In this document: positions 32,739-44,651 of the stretch, piece after piece
How the letters are laid out: each line of letters starts with the position of its first letter
How positions within the stretch are numbered: position 1 is the first letter of the stretch
Assembly: GCA_010405405.1 (NCBI GenBank)
Contig: MU004230.1
Location: 641,744-705,743 of the forward strand
DNA length: 64,000 bases
Direction: 5' to 3'
Source: Microthyrium microscopicum
Taxonomy: Eukaryota > Ascomycota > Dothideomycetes > Microthyriales > Microthyriaceae
Made by a program: the position numbers and the translations under genes
Notes under the pieces: model-generated
Seen by the model: only the letters and a program-made list of their open reading frames with translations
The model's database searches: none
Told to the model about the DNA's origin: nothing

Positions 32739-34399
32739 TCAAGACCGGAATAAAAGCTTGAACCGGAATTGAATCTGGTGGTAGGCTGGATCCGAAACCG
32801 CAATTTCCTCCCCATCAGAGACAAGATCCGTGAGCTTCTTGTCTAGATTCGGACGAGTCTGCTCTTCCAAGCTGGGTGGAGCTTGATAGTATAGAGACTT
32901 GGCTTCAGTCCGAATCGTAGGCTTTTTGAGTTGTCTTCTAACAAATTAGCTTTCGACTATATAGCGATACCAAGATACATACGCTTCTGGGCGCTCAGCC
33001 AAGTTCTCGATCAGCTCTCTCAAAGTGATATTTGAGTTGACTTCAATCTTCTTGGCCAAGTTACCGCAAACCGGGCAGTCGTCCTTCTTCAGATGCTCGA
33101 ATGTGTAGGTATATATTCCTTCGTCACCACTGTACATCATGTAATTGTTGGAACCAGGCATTCCAAGACCGGGATTTGTTGAACTGGCGAGTTTGAGTGC
33201 TTCGTTGCAGCTGCTCGCAGCTATGATGGCGTTGGTGGAGGCGATCGCTGGAATGATGTTTTTGACTACACCTTGGGTCATGGAATAGGTGACGCCTTGG
33301 ATATTGAACTCCTGTGCGCGAGCTAGCGCCTTTTGGAAGAGCCATGTAATATGCTCTGGGTCGTCCGTATCGAGCGTAATGTCTGTATCTCATAAGAATC
33401 ATTCCCAATTTCAAAACTTTGGCTTACCTTTGCGCTCTTCCTCCCATGCAATGATATGTGCCCATTCGATACAATGTTGAGGCTGGCGAGGAATTGTAGC
33501 AAGTGTACACAGAGGCACTGCCTCTCGTGGGGCGTGCATATCCAGCTGGCATTCAATACACGATGTCATAGTCGGCAGGATGACTTTAGATTGTCCTTTG
33601 AAGCCTTCTTTACGTTAGCAAGCCTGTAGCAAATGTTGATAGGCTTCTAACCTTCTGTACCACCATCGATCAATGGCTTTAGGCTGTCTGGATTGTCGCC
33701 GTCAACCATTCCGACGAGCATGGCGTTGATCCATCTCCGAGCTTCAACGCTGTCGAGACCACAGATGACAAGGCCAAATTGCATGTAATAATCCTCATCT
33801 TTGTCTTGGATTTTGCCACAGTAAGGGGTTATTTTGACACCCTTGACTCTCTTTTCAACGAATTCAGCAGCCACTTCTGCTTTGTGTCGACCAACATCCG
33901 CTTGACGGAACAGGAACTGGCGGTTGAGATTGGAAACATCGATCGTATCTTGGTAATGGTTAGAAGGATTTGTATCGTTTCAGACACAACCCACCCATAT
34001 CGATGACATGTATGTCCTTGAATCCCGAGAGAGCCAAGTTTTTGAGCAGCTCGCATCCTAATCCTCCTGCGCCACTTTTCAACTTAGTTTGTCTCTCTTA
34101 TGCCTGGGTAGACATGTCTGGAACCTACATGACTCTTGGCATAGTTAGTATCTGGTGTGATAGTTATGAGATGGGTCACAAGCTTACAAGATCTTCATTG
34201 AAGATATGCGCTGTATAATTTCATCTCCGAGTGTGGCCTCATCATCGGTGAAGGGGCCTGGCGTTGTGAGAAAGCGATTTAGATATTGCCTGCATGTTTT
34301 TAGTTCACTATGGCAACCGTAAGGTGGGCTGTCGAAGAGGGTATGTTACCATCTGTTGACATCGCTTTCTATGCCATTTGACACAGCTCCAACTGCCAT
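32739..34399 (-). CDS. UBA3: NEDD8-activating enzyme E1 catalytic subunit Uba3
   Basis: Adenylates NEDD8/Rub1 and holds it as a thioester before transfer to Ubc12; with Ula1 it starts cullin neddylation. Eight exons: 34350-34399, 34188-34289, 34129-34134, 33995-34074, 33652-33948, 33428-33604, 32983-33382, 32739-32937; 436 residues. The third exon is only 6 nt (AGTCAT) and is needed to complete the nucleotide-binding motif [15 protein letters not shown]; it has its own AAG acceptor after a TACTAAC branch site and a GTAGGT donor. Other blocks: [17 protein letters not shown] (adenylation site), the catalytic Cys in [42 protein letters not shown], CxxC zinc ligands, and the C-terminal ubiquitin-like domain ([16 protein letters not shown] to FRFKLLFRS). 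Convergent with the GH72-like gene, divergent from TEL2. Confidence 0.95.
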
Positions 34400-34772
34400 C
34401 TTGATTTTGATCTCAAGTTGGAAAGATGTGTTTGTGTGAAGTTGTCATGCTCCAGAGGACCAAAACGTTGATGAAGGCAGACAGCCAAACAGCTTGACAA
34501 CATGGGGGCGAACAGGGATAGGTGCTTCGGGTAGCCTATCTCAATGAGGTAAAGCGCTCTCTGCCACGCTGCAGCCTCGTGGTAAAAATGTAAGGAGCTG
34601 CAGGTGTGCTGGCTGGCCGCTGGCCACAATTTACAACCTCACCTTTTCTGATGACCATACTTCTCCATCACCAGTCATAAGCTTGCAATCCCACCTTTAC
34701 ATTTGGCCGCACCAGCTTATCTTAATGGTTTGAATCAGGCCGTCTATCAAGGATTCAGCGGGCTTCCCTGTT
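34400..34772. promoter_or_regulatory. Bidirectional promoter UBA3 / TEL2
   Basis: 373 bp between two divergent start codons. No defined control element is recognised; composition is ordinary. Confidence 0.5.
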
Positions 34773-37686
34773 ATGATGAACAGTCCAGAGGATGTCATCC
34801 AGGCCTTCAAGAATGAGCCAGATCTGAAGACCCTCAAGTCGGCTCTGAGATACCTCCGCACTTGGAAGCTATCATTTCCGTCGCCTCTATCAACACAAAT
34901 CTTGGTCTTGTTCATCAATGATGTTCTACCAAACTATTGGGCACAGCTATCGAACGATTCTTCCGAGCAAGAGTCCATAGATTCGATTCAACAACTGCTT
35001 CGTAATGTCCCAGCGATTGGTGCTATAATTACTCGGCTCAAAGCCCTTGGCTCAACTGGTCAACCGACTGCTGGCAAGCAAAGCTTCCTTCAGACTCGAA
35101 CCACATGTGCCGTTCAAATGTTGGAACTAGCACTTGATGGTGACCATGTCATAGCAACCATATGGGAGGATATGCAGACGTTTGACTTAAAAGCATTGCA
35201 AAAAGATATGCTATGGTCCCAGTTTATTTCAATCGTGGCTTCGGGAAAAATTGTCTCTACAGTGTCTGAAGCTGAAGTAAATCTCAATCAGCTTGGTGGC
35301 TCGAAGAGTCAGAGCTGGCTGGGCTCAGGCAGAGATTATTCTCTTTGGATTGCCAGGAATATCTCCAATCTAGTATGTCAACTTTGTGCGATTGGTAACT
35401 CAGCCAGAATACTGCGCTACAGCTTTCATGCTTCAGCCATTCAACCAAAGAGAAAAGCGTCCTTTTGCAACATCTGAGAACATAAAGCTAACCTGTCTAG
35501 GTCTCAAGTCCTAAAGCTGCGGCGCCCTTACTTTCCAAATCATTCAGTCTTGGTTATACGGAGCCACTCCTAAACCAGCTTATGTCAACTATTTCTGTGC
35601 CTGCCTTGAGAGAGAATCTTCATCTCATGCGCTCCTTTGAGCAAAGAACTCTATTTACCAATCTCACTCGAATCATATCTGCTGAGATTTCTCCGATGAC
35701 CAACTCGAATGCAGATGGGGCCTCCGAGAAACAAATCGCTGAATGGGCGGCTTTCATGCGTGACTTGATAGCCGAGAATGAAGTGCTCAGTGATCATCTC
35801 ATGGACCTCCTTACCAAACCGGAAACTAGCACTCTTTCATCCACTACCGCTTTTCTGCGGGCTGGTCTTGCTGCTTTATCGTCCGATCGCATTCGAGTGG
35901 ATATGATGCTAGAACGGTCATTTGACAAATTCTCCGACAACATCTTCACAAAGCACGCTCCTATCCTCCATCAAGAATCCATTGTCCAACTACTCTTGCT
36001 CATATCAGGACATGTTCACCGTAACCAACCCGCCAAGCTCTCAACATTCGCACGATCAGGCAAATACATGAACGCTGTTTCAAATCATATAGCCAGTACC
36101 TCGGCGCGTGTCAAATGGCTTGGGATGCTAGTAGCCATGGCAATATCCGGGTTGACCGATAAAGAAGACCTCAAAATGAAGTTTAGCGATGATTTACTAG
36201 ACACCAAGGAGGCCAAGTGGTACTTTTCTCTTTTGAAGCTAGAACTAGTTCCTTCGGCAAAGTTCAAGACTCAGACACTGTTCAAGTCGACATCTCAACC
36301 TCAGCCAGAGAAACTCACGACGACACTTACATTGAGACCTAAACCCACTGCCAAACAAAGCCCTTCCAAAGCCAAGCCAAAGAGACCCAAGGCTGTTCCC
36401 CCATCATCCGCAAGAATCATCGAGATATTAAGCGACGAAGAAGATGAGGATGATCTGGTGCCCTACGCTAAGCCGGACTCGGATCCAGAAGATGAAGAAG
36501 AAGATCCAACACTGGTCGATCGAAACAAGCCCAAGCCGCCTGTGTACGTCCTCCCGGTTTGCTGCATTTTAGGATATCTTACTAATGTTGATGAAGGTAT
36601 ATTCGGGACCTCCTTGTTGGACTACGCGAAACCGAAAACTACAATAAGCACTATGTTGCTATATCTTCCGCTCCCTCCCTTATACGACAAAAGGCCACAT
36701 TCGGTAAAGAAGTCAAGGACCATATCCAAGAGTTGGCGAGTATTCTCATGAATCTAAACGATACTTTTGAGCTAGAAAAATTCCTTGAGTGGAGGCAGGA
36801 AGCGCTAATCGCATTGATTATTGCTGATCCTACAGCTGTCGCACAATACTATGCACAATGTGCTGTTCTTGGCGACTTCTCTGTCCAACAGCGAACTGCT
36901 ATTCTGGCGGCCATGGGATTAGGGGCCCGAGAGCTAGCTGGCATGAAAGATCAGGAAAGAAGTGAAATCAGCTTTCCATCCAAGAAGCTACCAGCCCACC
37001 TCCATCAAATCTATTCTGACGAGAACACACCCTTGAAAAGCATATCAAGTCGTGTGCAGCAAAGCATTGTTGAGCCGATGGCTCTCAATGCCGCTGATCA
37101 ACTATCTGGCCCCAACGTTCTAAAAGTGCGTACATTTTCCTCGCGCATGGAGAAAGAGAAGACTAGAAAACGACCGGCAGCGAATGAACTCGCCAAGATT
37201 GTTGGTGAAGCCTTCTTCTTTCCCCTCACGGGCCGTTGGTGGATTCAAATGCAGTCATCTGGACAACAATCTGCAATTGCTTCGTCTCACCTTTTACCCG
37301 TTTACCTACGCACCCTCGCGCTCATCATGCATGCTGCTGGACCATGGGCGCTCGCTTTGCCACAGATGACATCCGAGTTTTGGGCAATCCTGTTATCGTT
37401 ACGGTCTATTGCCCTGGCGGAGAAGCAGTACGCTGTTCTGGAGGCCCTGTTGTTCTCCCTCCTTATCATCTTCGAGGTCAACGAGAATAAAGAACAGCTG
37501 GCCAGAGACCAATCGAACGCATTGCTAGAGTCACAGGAATGGGCTCGACAAGTTCTCAACGAAGTTGGACATGGAGATGAGGAAGGCGAGAAAGTTCGTG
37601 GCTTAGCTGCTAGTGTGATTATGCACAGTCAGGAAGTTGTCGAGAAATGGCAACGTTTGATGGTTGGCGACTTGATCAATTATTGA
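34773..37686 (+). CDS. TEL2: Telomere length regulation protein Tel2 (TELO2; TTT complex)
   Basis: HEAT-repeat scaffold of the Tel2-Tti1-Tti2 co-chaperone complex that matures PIKK kinases (Tor, Tel1, Mec1/ATR, Tra1). Exons 34773-35372, 35501-36543 and 36597-37686 give 910 residues. The first 240 residues form helical repeats; an acidic linker with LSDEEDEDDLVPYAKPDSDPEDEEEDP is the region where CK2-phosphorylated motifs bind Hsp90 adaptors in other species. The conserved Tel2 core begins PPVYIRDLLVGLRE and continues YVAISSAPSLIRQKATFGKEV, LNDTFELEKFLEWRQEALIAL, and AKIVGEAFFFPLTGRWW. Intron 1 is unusually long here (128 bp) and may in truth be two introns around a 51 bp exon (35408-35458), which would add 17 residues. 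The stop lies 74 bp from the MTD1 stop on the other strand. Confidence 0.93.
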
Positions 37687-37760
37687 CAGTGCTGCTGCCA
37701 GCTCTGTGCCAATATCTATGCTCCGGCTTATCTATCGAATGATTGTAATTTACGAATGGT

Positions 37761-38864
37761 TCATGACATTCCAGCGTCATCTATTCGATTGTGTACGATT
37801 CGCTATTCAAAGTTAGTTCGATCCCGCCTTACTTTGTGCATGCACTCACTAGAAGGTTTCTGAGCAGCACTATTATAGTGACCTTTCCTATAGCCGGTAC
37901 GTAAATGGAGGCTTTTTCTTTCACCTCTGGAGTAAAGTTCTACGTATATCAATTAGTACACAGTATGTTTCGTCATTCTGGCTGATTCCGTACCTTTTCA
38001 CTCGAGAAATTGATGCAAACTGCCCCATTTCGAAGTAGCTTCACTGGTACCTTGTACTTGTCGCCCGGCACGCCACTGATAACGACATCACTCAAGGGAA
38101 GACAATGCTCGATGGTCCAGCCACCCTTCTCGTCCACAGTGTGCCTTCGCTTTCTAAGCCCTTCACCACGATGGAACTGCTCCACATTGTCAATGTCAAC
38201 GGAGTACACATTGGCACCATCATTGGCTAGCAACGCAGCAAGTGGCCGTCCGACGACTTCTGAGCGGTTGATGATGGTGACAGTGTGGCCGTGAAGTCTG
38301 TTTCCATATGGCAGGATCGGGTTGTAAACATGAAGATACTCAAGGATCTTGATAACGGCGAGAGGTGTGCATGGTAAGATGCTTTTCCTCTGCTTTGCAT
38401 CGTCGAGGAAGCGGATATTTTGGTACATGTTGAAAATGTACTTGTGACTGAGGCCTTCGACGTCTTTTCCAATGTCAACTATTTGTTGGAGATATTGATC
38501 TTGGCGATTGCCATGAATCGGGTAGTAGACGATAATGCCATCTACCTTGTCGTCGGTGTTCGCGCTCATGATACCTTCTTCAATGTCATCCTTTGTGACT
38601 TCACGAAGTTCAAAGTCAAAGCCACTAGACAGACTTAGCCAAAAAATTTGAATTATATTTCAATATACCTTACTTGTCTCTACATGTCTTGCCGGTCCAA
38701 TCAGCATATACTCGGGAAGCGGCATCATCTGTCGCGAGGAAGCCAACCAGCAAAGGTGCTCTTTCCAGCTTCTTAACTCCTTCTTGCACTTCGTTCTGCA
38801 GTGATTTGGCAATATTACCAGCAAGAATCACTTTGCAGTGGGAAGGCTCTGGAGCACTGGCCAT
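37761..38864 (-). CDS. MTD1: NAD+-dependent 5,10-methylenetetrahydrofolate dehydrogenase
   Basis: Cytosolic monofunctional enzyme that oxidises 5,10-methylene-THF to 5,10-methenyl-THF, feeding one-carbon units into purine synthesis. Four exons (38674-38864, 37994-38624, 37850-37939, 37761-37802) give 317 residues, close to yeast Mtd1. The substrate-binding N-terminal domain has PLLVGFLATDDAASRVYADW and VDGIIVYYPIHG; the NAD-binding domain has TVTIINRSEVVGRPLAALLANDGANVYSVDI with the conserved RSxxVGxP, and DVVISGVPG. The C terminus is spread over two small exons, ending KVTIIVLLRNLL then RIVHNRIDDAGMS; the second is only 14 codons. An upstream in-frame extension exists but has no ATG; the start at 38864 matches the family. 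Confidence 0.95.
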
Positions 38865-39208
38865 GGTAAATTTAGAAGTGGCTTTTCTCAGCCTTGCGTC
38901 AGGGGAAGTTGGTGCCGAATGCGGGATGCCCAATTCTCGCGAACAGACTGAATTTGAGGCTTGTCGGTAATAGAAAACGCGAGTGATGATTTGGCTCGTT
39001 GAAATGTTAGCACAAGGAGAATTATTATACAGTCAGTCTGCTGGATAGAAAATTTGGGAACTTTGGACAACTGCCGTCCAAATTTGTAGCAATTAAAAAT
39101 GCGCCAATCCACTTTCGGACTAGCGCAGCTCACGCAACTCTTCGCCTTCAAGTCTTCTGATACCTAATCTCATCCTGGTGGCCCTCGCATACATCTACAT
39201 GCACAAAA
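38865..39208. promoter_or_regulatory. Bidirectional promoter MTD1 / MMS19
   Basis: 344 bp between divergent start codons. Nothing beyond ordinary AT-leaning promoter sequence is recognised. Confidence 0.5.
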
Positions 39209-42200
39209 ATGGCAGATATCGCCAGGTATCTGTACGCGAGAGACAATAGCAATCCCAAAGAAGCCTTCTTAGTTGCCCAACAAGCTGCCAAACGTGAGCT
39301 CAACTAACCGTCTAACCACTAACAAGATTCAAATATTTACTATTCTCTATAGGTATCGAAAACAAGGAGCTTAAACTTGTCGACCTAATAGCAGGGCTTG
39401 GTGAATATCTCAACCATGAGAGTGCCATCACACGGGACCGGAGTATGTCTTTCTTTGATTCTGAAGTAACTGCTTTGCTTATGATATCTTAGCGATGGCC
39501 TTCCTGGCGGACGTTCTAGGAGAGATTCCGAACGGAATTTTACCAAGACAACATAGTGCGTTACTATTCGGAAAGACCTTCTTGTAACTCAAATTGTCTA
39601 ACATGAAGTCAGGAGTTCTCCTGCTCGACTTCGTTATCTCCAGGATAGAGGACCGCGAGGTTGGCATTGGGAGTTGTGCCAAAGCACTATTGGCTCTTGA
39701 AAACCGCGGACAATGGGACTCTGCACGAGCGGCTCAGGTTATGACATCGTATGTCTTTCTCATCTCTGCCTAGGCTTAGCACTAAGTATTGTAGATTATT
39801 GGAAAACACCTACCCACTAAATGAGGCTGGATCCCAGGAACAGAGATATCAAGTTCTTGTCTTGATAGATCTACTCATGGCTAAATACCGCGATGGTGAG
39901 ACTGGAAAGCTCTATATCGGCACATCTAACTATTCACAGCAATGCTCACCTTGCATCAAGGAAGCCGAGACTTTCTTCCAAGATTTATTGCTTACTTCGA
40001 TGGAGAGAAGGATCCACGAAATTTGATGATAGTATTCGCCGTTCTTGCGGTTATCAGTACGGAGTGGGACATTTCTGTCTGCGTGCAGGTAAAGTCCACA
40101 TCAAACCGTTGATCAATATATCCTAATGCCGCGATTAGCAAGTCTTTGATGCAGCATTCAACTACTTTCCAATCACTTTCCGCCCACCTCAAGATGATCG
40201 GTACAAGATTACGGCTCAAGATCTCAAAGATAGACTACGGGCATGTATTTCTGCCAACTCTGGCTTCGCCCCATATGCATATCCTGCCCTCTTAGATAAG
40301 CTCGATTCGACTGCGGTCAATACTAAGGTACGCAAAACAGCATCTTTAACTGTATCGACACTAATTGCTCCAGCGAGACGTATTACAAGCCATACATGAC
40401 ACGATTATAAGCTATGGACCACGCACTGTAGCTCTGTATTCTATCACGCTATGGGATGCAGTCAAGTATGAAATATTACAAGTGCAAGAAGACGACCTGG
40501 CTGTTGAGTCGCTACGTGTTCTTGCAGGCATTAGCATGGCACTAGACAAAGGCTCGAGAGATGGTCTTGTTGCCTATTTGAAACCAGTCATAAAAGAATC
40601 CAACGAGCATCTCGAGGATGCTCCCACCAAACAGTCCGACGCGGCATGCCGGATACTTTACAGCATCGCCTCATCTACTGCAGACTCATGCAACATCATC
40701 ATAGCAGGAGTTTTGCCTCACTTATTCCAGCTTTATCAGGCCACGGAGGACGTTCCCAAGAAGAGAAGTCTGGTTCAAGTGCTTGCAAAACTGATTGAAG
40801 CGACCTGTGTTGTGTTTGGAGATTGGCAAAGGGCTCCTCCTCTCAATGAAGATGATACCCCTACTGTCTCTATCGTGTATGGTCGAGCTGCAAACAGCTC
40901 TTTGAAAGAGTTCTCTAATCAAGCCTTCGAATTACTTACTAGAGCTCTGGTCGGGGCGCCAGTAAGAACTGTCTCTTTCCGGTTATCGCTGCTGGATACT
41001 ACTCTACAGTTGAGCAAAGCTCGAGAAATTCTAAACGATTCACAGATCTCCAGCCTCATCCGCCTACTCAACGACATAATACTAGTCGAAGAATCGTATG
41101 GAAAAGATGAGATCAAGGTTAAAGCAACAGACGCATTGGTCGAAATTGCAAAGCAAAAACCGCAGTTGGTCATTGACCATTCATTCCCAGCATTTCTTTC
41201 AAAATTGCCGGATACCGACATCAACTACACTGAGCGATATGTACCTGTTCTTGAAGCTTTTTCCAAATTCGGCGTAGAGGGTAACATCTTCAACACTGTT
41301 GTATTACGCTTGAAGAACAAACTCAACGCTGCAGTACACCAAGGGGCATCAGCGAGCTACATCCAGGCTATATTATCAGCCTTGATTTACGTCTTTACTC
41401 ATACAGATACCTCTCTATGTGGAACGGATGAAACATGTCCTTTCTACTTAGATGTAGTTCAACCTCTTCTCACCACAACCGTCCAGCAAACACCAGCCGA
41501 TGCACAAGCCGATCTTACGCTGGGCTTGATCGGTCGCCTCTGCAATGAGATTCTTCGACATCAATCCGCCAAATTCCAACAAAAGTCTCTAGTAGATCAT
41601 GTTCTCAATCAGCCACCAGTCATCGCCACTTATTTGCTGGCAGCATGTCGGAGAGAGGTCTCTTTCCAAATCGACATTCCGACGAAAATCAGATCCCTGA
41701 TAACGCCCAATGGTAGCACTGCTTCCGAATTGCAACAGATCAGTCTATGGGTCAACAAATTCTTCCCCTCCGCTGAGTTGAAAACGAAACTTAAACCGAT
41801 CCTAGATGAGATTCTTGGCTCGAAATCCGATCAGAAACTCAGCCAATCTGACATTCGCGTGGCATTTGCATTATTGAATGCTCTCATTTTTCGCAACGCA
41901 CCTCTTCTTGGCGCCATATTCCCAATTCTTCTTACCGCATTGGCAGACCCTGACACTGGTGATTCAGTTGCCCATGGGTTTTCAGCACTGCTTCAACCAA
42001 GCCAGATTTTGACCAAGGAAAATCACTGTGTTTTATCAGTGCTCTACAAGCAGAAGACATTCGCCATTTTGGTACCTGACATTGCGACCCAGGTACGAAC
42101 TACCAATCCCGAATTGAAAAGAAACTATCTCGTAGCACTATCGGGAATTCTGCGTTGGCTGCCATTTGCCGTAATAGAGCCTGAGGTCTCTACACTCATT

Positions 42201-42563
42201 CCCTTACTTCTTCAGACTCTGGACCTCAAAGGCGAAGAAGATATTCGTGCTGGAGCGGTTGATGAACTTACATCCATTCTCGAGAATAATGACGGGCTCA
42301 ATGAACATGCTAGCAGTGTGATCTCTCGGCTCCTGAGCTGCACTGGTGCTGGAAACCCTCCAACGTTAAGGGCCAAGGCTTTGAGATGCTTGTTACTCGT
42401 CACAGAGCATCTGAAATTGGAGAACATCCTGCCATACCGCAAGTCTGTTATCAAGAGCCTCACAGCAGCACTTGATGACCGAAAGCGAAGTGTTAGATCG
42501 GAAGCAGTCAAGTGTAGAAGAAAATGGATAGAGCTCGACCAGGTCGGGGACGAGGATGATTAG
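39209..42563 (+). CDS. MMS19: MMS19 nucleotide excision repair / cytosolic iron-sulfur assembly factor
   Basis: HEAT-repeat targeting subunit of the CIA complex, which inserts Fe-S clusters into DNA polymerases, primase, XPD helicase and others; loss gives DNA-damage sensitivity. Eight exons: 39209-39293, 39353-39442, 39493-39555, 39613-39748, 39795-39895, 39940-40088, 40139-40327, 40374-42563; 1000 residues, the family size. The 5' third is cut into seven small exons while the rest is one 2.19 kb exon. Diagnostic blocks: RVLLLDFVISRIED, MLTLHQGSRDFLPRFIAYFDGEKDPRNL, FNYFPITFRPPQDD with ITAQDLKDRL, and SGFAPYAYPALLDKL. The C-terminal repeats end in RSEAVKCRRKWIEL, the conserved part that holds client proteins. 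All junctions keep frame. Convergent with mL54, 114 bp between stops. Confidence 0.95.
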
Positions 42564-42677
42564 ATATTCGACTTGGGTATAGCGAGATTGTGTTATACTA
42601 CACATAAGTATACAATGACCACCAAGAGCTCCTGAAGATGCTAAATAGTACAAACCCCACGTAATATCTCAAAGATC

Positions 42678-43309
42678 TCATCTCATTCCTCTCAAGAAAT
42701 TGTCCTCCTTTATTTTTGCCCTCCGTTCTGCGCGCAGGGCCATTGTGATTTGTTTTAATTCACCTTGATATGCCGCTATCGACTCATCTGAGCCATCTGA
42801 CACAGGCAGATCAATCGACTGTTGATGTATTGGGATTTCGACTGCCGTGGCAACCTTATCCTGTCCCCTTTTCGACTTTTTCGACTTTTTGTTTACTACA
42901 GCACATTAGCATTATCCTATACAGATGCAACTTTTCTCCACATACGCTTCGCCTCCGCCTTGCTCCCCTTCGCAGGCGCTCCCTTGATCTCGTCCAGCAC
43001 ACCCCATAGCCAGTCCGGATACTCATGGTCCTCCATCGCCACCGGATCTTGCTTGTCTTTGTAGATGTTTATTCCCTTCAGCACCGTGCCCGCTGGTATG
43101 CTGGACACCACACTCGGCCCTGGCGTCTTCTTCTCGGCTACTACTGGTGCCGGGCCTGCGCGCGCACTCGGGGACATGGCAGCGGGTATGGTGAAGGGTT
43201 CGGCTGCATCACTTCGTGCAGGTATCGAGGAGAAGGCGGCGCGCATTGATGGCAGCGCTCGCCCTGAGCCGTTGCGGGCGAGGGTGAATAGACAGCGGGG
43301 ACAGATCAT
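42678..43309 (-). CDS. MRPL37: Mitochondrial large-subunit ribosomal protein mL54 (MrpL37)
   Basis: Nuclear-encoded protein of the mitochondrial 54S subunit. Two exons (42946-43309 and 42678-42895) with a 50 bp GTATGT...GCTAAT...TAG intron give 193 residues. The N-terminal 50 residues are rich in Arg, Ser and Ala with few acidic residues, a matrix-targeting presequence. The family core is [20 protein letters not shown] followed by [11 protein letters not shown]. The second exon supplies a Lys-rich segment, then [12 protein letters not shown] and the conserved end [18 protein letters not shown]. Reading past the donor instead of splicing gives a plausible but wrong end (MWRKVASV) after 130 residues, so the second exon is easy to miss. 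Confidence 0.93.
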
Positions 43310-44651
43310 GGCGGGGTCGTCATATGAGATATATGGTATGTGGTGACTGGGGATTGGATGGGTGTTTGTAGATTGCTAGGGTGATATTGGCTATTTGAGA
43401 TGTTGTGTATGAGGTACGGTAGGGTCGAATCAATGGAAGTCATCTCGAAGTTTTTTGGACAGGGGTCTGGATGATGTTAGTAAGCCAGGAGTAAGCGAAT
43501 CTTGCATGAGGTCTGGCCTGTCTGGCTAGCCTCTTTCGAGATAGTCGAGATCGTTAGCTTGGTTAGCATCTTTGATCCAACTTCAACTCCATGCGCTCAA
43601 ATATCATGTCTGTGATCATAACAGGAATCTTGATTTAATTAATCAGCCGCCTTCCAGGTTTGGACTCCTGGCGGCGCTGTTAGATCCCTCACGGGACTCC
43701 CACGAGTCCTTCACAGCTTACGATCAAGCTCGGACAAGTCATTACATTTCGACCGGCCGATCTGCGTCCAGGACTCCAGGGACATGCCTCGATCTCGTAA
43801 CTCCTCGGTACCTACAGAACGTGGTATCCTCTAGCGATTGACATATTGAGGGTGCATCGCTGAGTACCATCCGTCTTGTGATGTCTGCTCTTCGCGGCCT
43901 ATTCTGGAGAATCTGTATCCTGATCGAGCCGATCTCGTAAGAACCTGGCCATTTGTGTCTCTTTTTCGACATGATCTTATAGCAATACCCCCCGAATGCT
44001 TCCATTCTCCATGCCTGGTAGCCATGTCGACTGTATAGGCTCATAATACCCCTTCTCTAGTTTATCTATTGTTATCTAAGTTTGTTCCTAGCTTGTCGCA
44101 CCTTTCTCTTCCCATTCATCGGGCTGCGACACACTGCTTACCCCACATATAGTATCACAGGTATCGTGGGCCATGACTCTCGTCGCGAACATGGCTCACA
44201 ACAGTGATGGCAGCCAGTGCGAGAGCCATGTTGATTGGTGCTTTCATGCCGACCACCTTCTAGAGCTGGCATCATAGGAGCACAGGCCCTGGTAGAGGAT
44301 TCTAAATCGCTGGTTCCTACTAGGGCTCTACTGTATATTGCAGACGTTCCTCTGGCCCTTCAGCCATCACCCTCGAGCCCCGGGAGATAGCAATTTATCT
44401 ATTGCTGAATACAGTGCTCGCCGTGCCGCTTTCTTTCTCGTCGGTTTTGAGATCCCTCTACGCTGCTTCGTCCGCTGCCCTGTTGACAACTTGTTCATCA
44501 CTGCATGTACTCCGCTTTTGATCTCTTAACCAACACTACGCCACCCACATCACACCCTCTGGTTCGCCATCCATCGCCTAATACTGTCGTTGATGTCATG
44601 TCGACGTACAGGCTCTCCAACGCTCATCTTATATAACCTACAATCGTCGAG
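43310..44651. other. Long intergenic region between mL54 and the Ser/Pro-rich membrane protein
   Basis: 1.34 kb separating divergent starts. It contains only short frames (e.g. 43742-44044 on -) without family features. The last 300 bp before the ATG are C/T-rich, which fits a long 5' leader and promoter of the downstream gene. No repeat recognised. Confidence 0.5.

Noticed and set aside
38864-38933. N-terminal extension of MTD1
   Set aside because: Open frame without an ATG; the length and start of the yeast enzyme fit 38864.
43742-44044. Minus-strand frame of 100 codons in the intergenic region before the membrane protein
   Set aside because: No family features, no splice partners, and it falls in the likely leader of the downstream gene.
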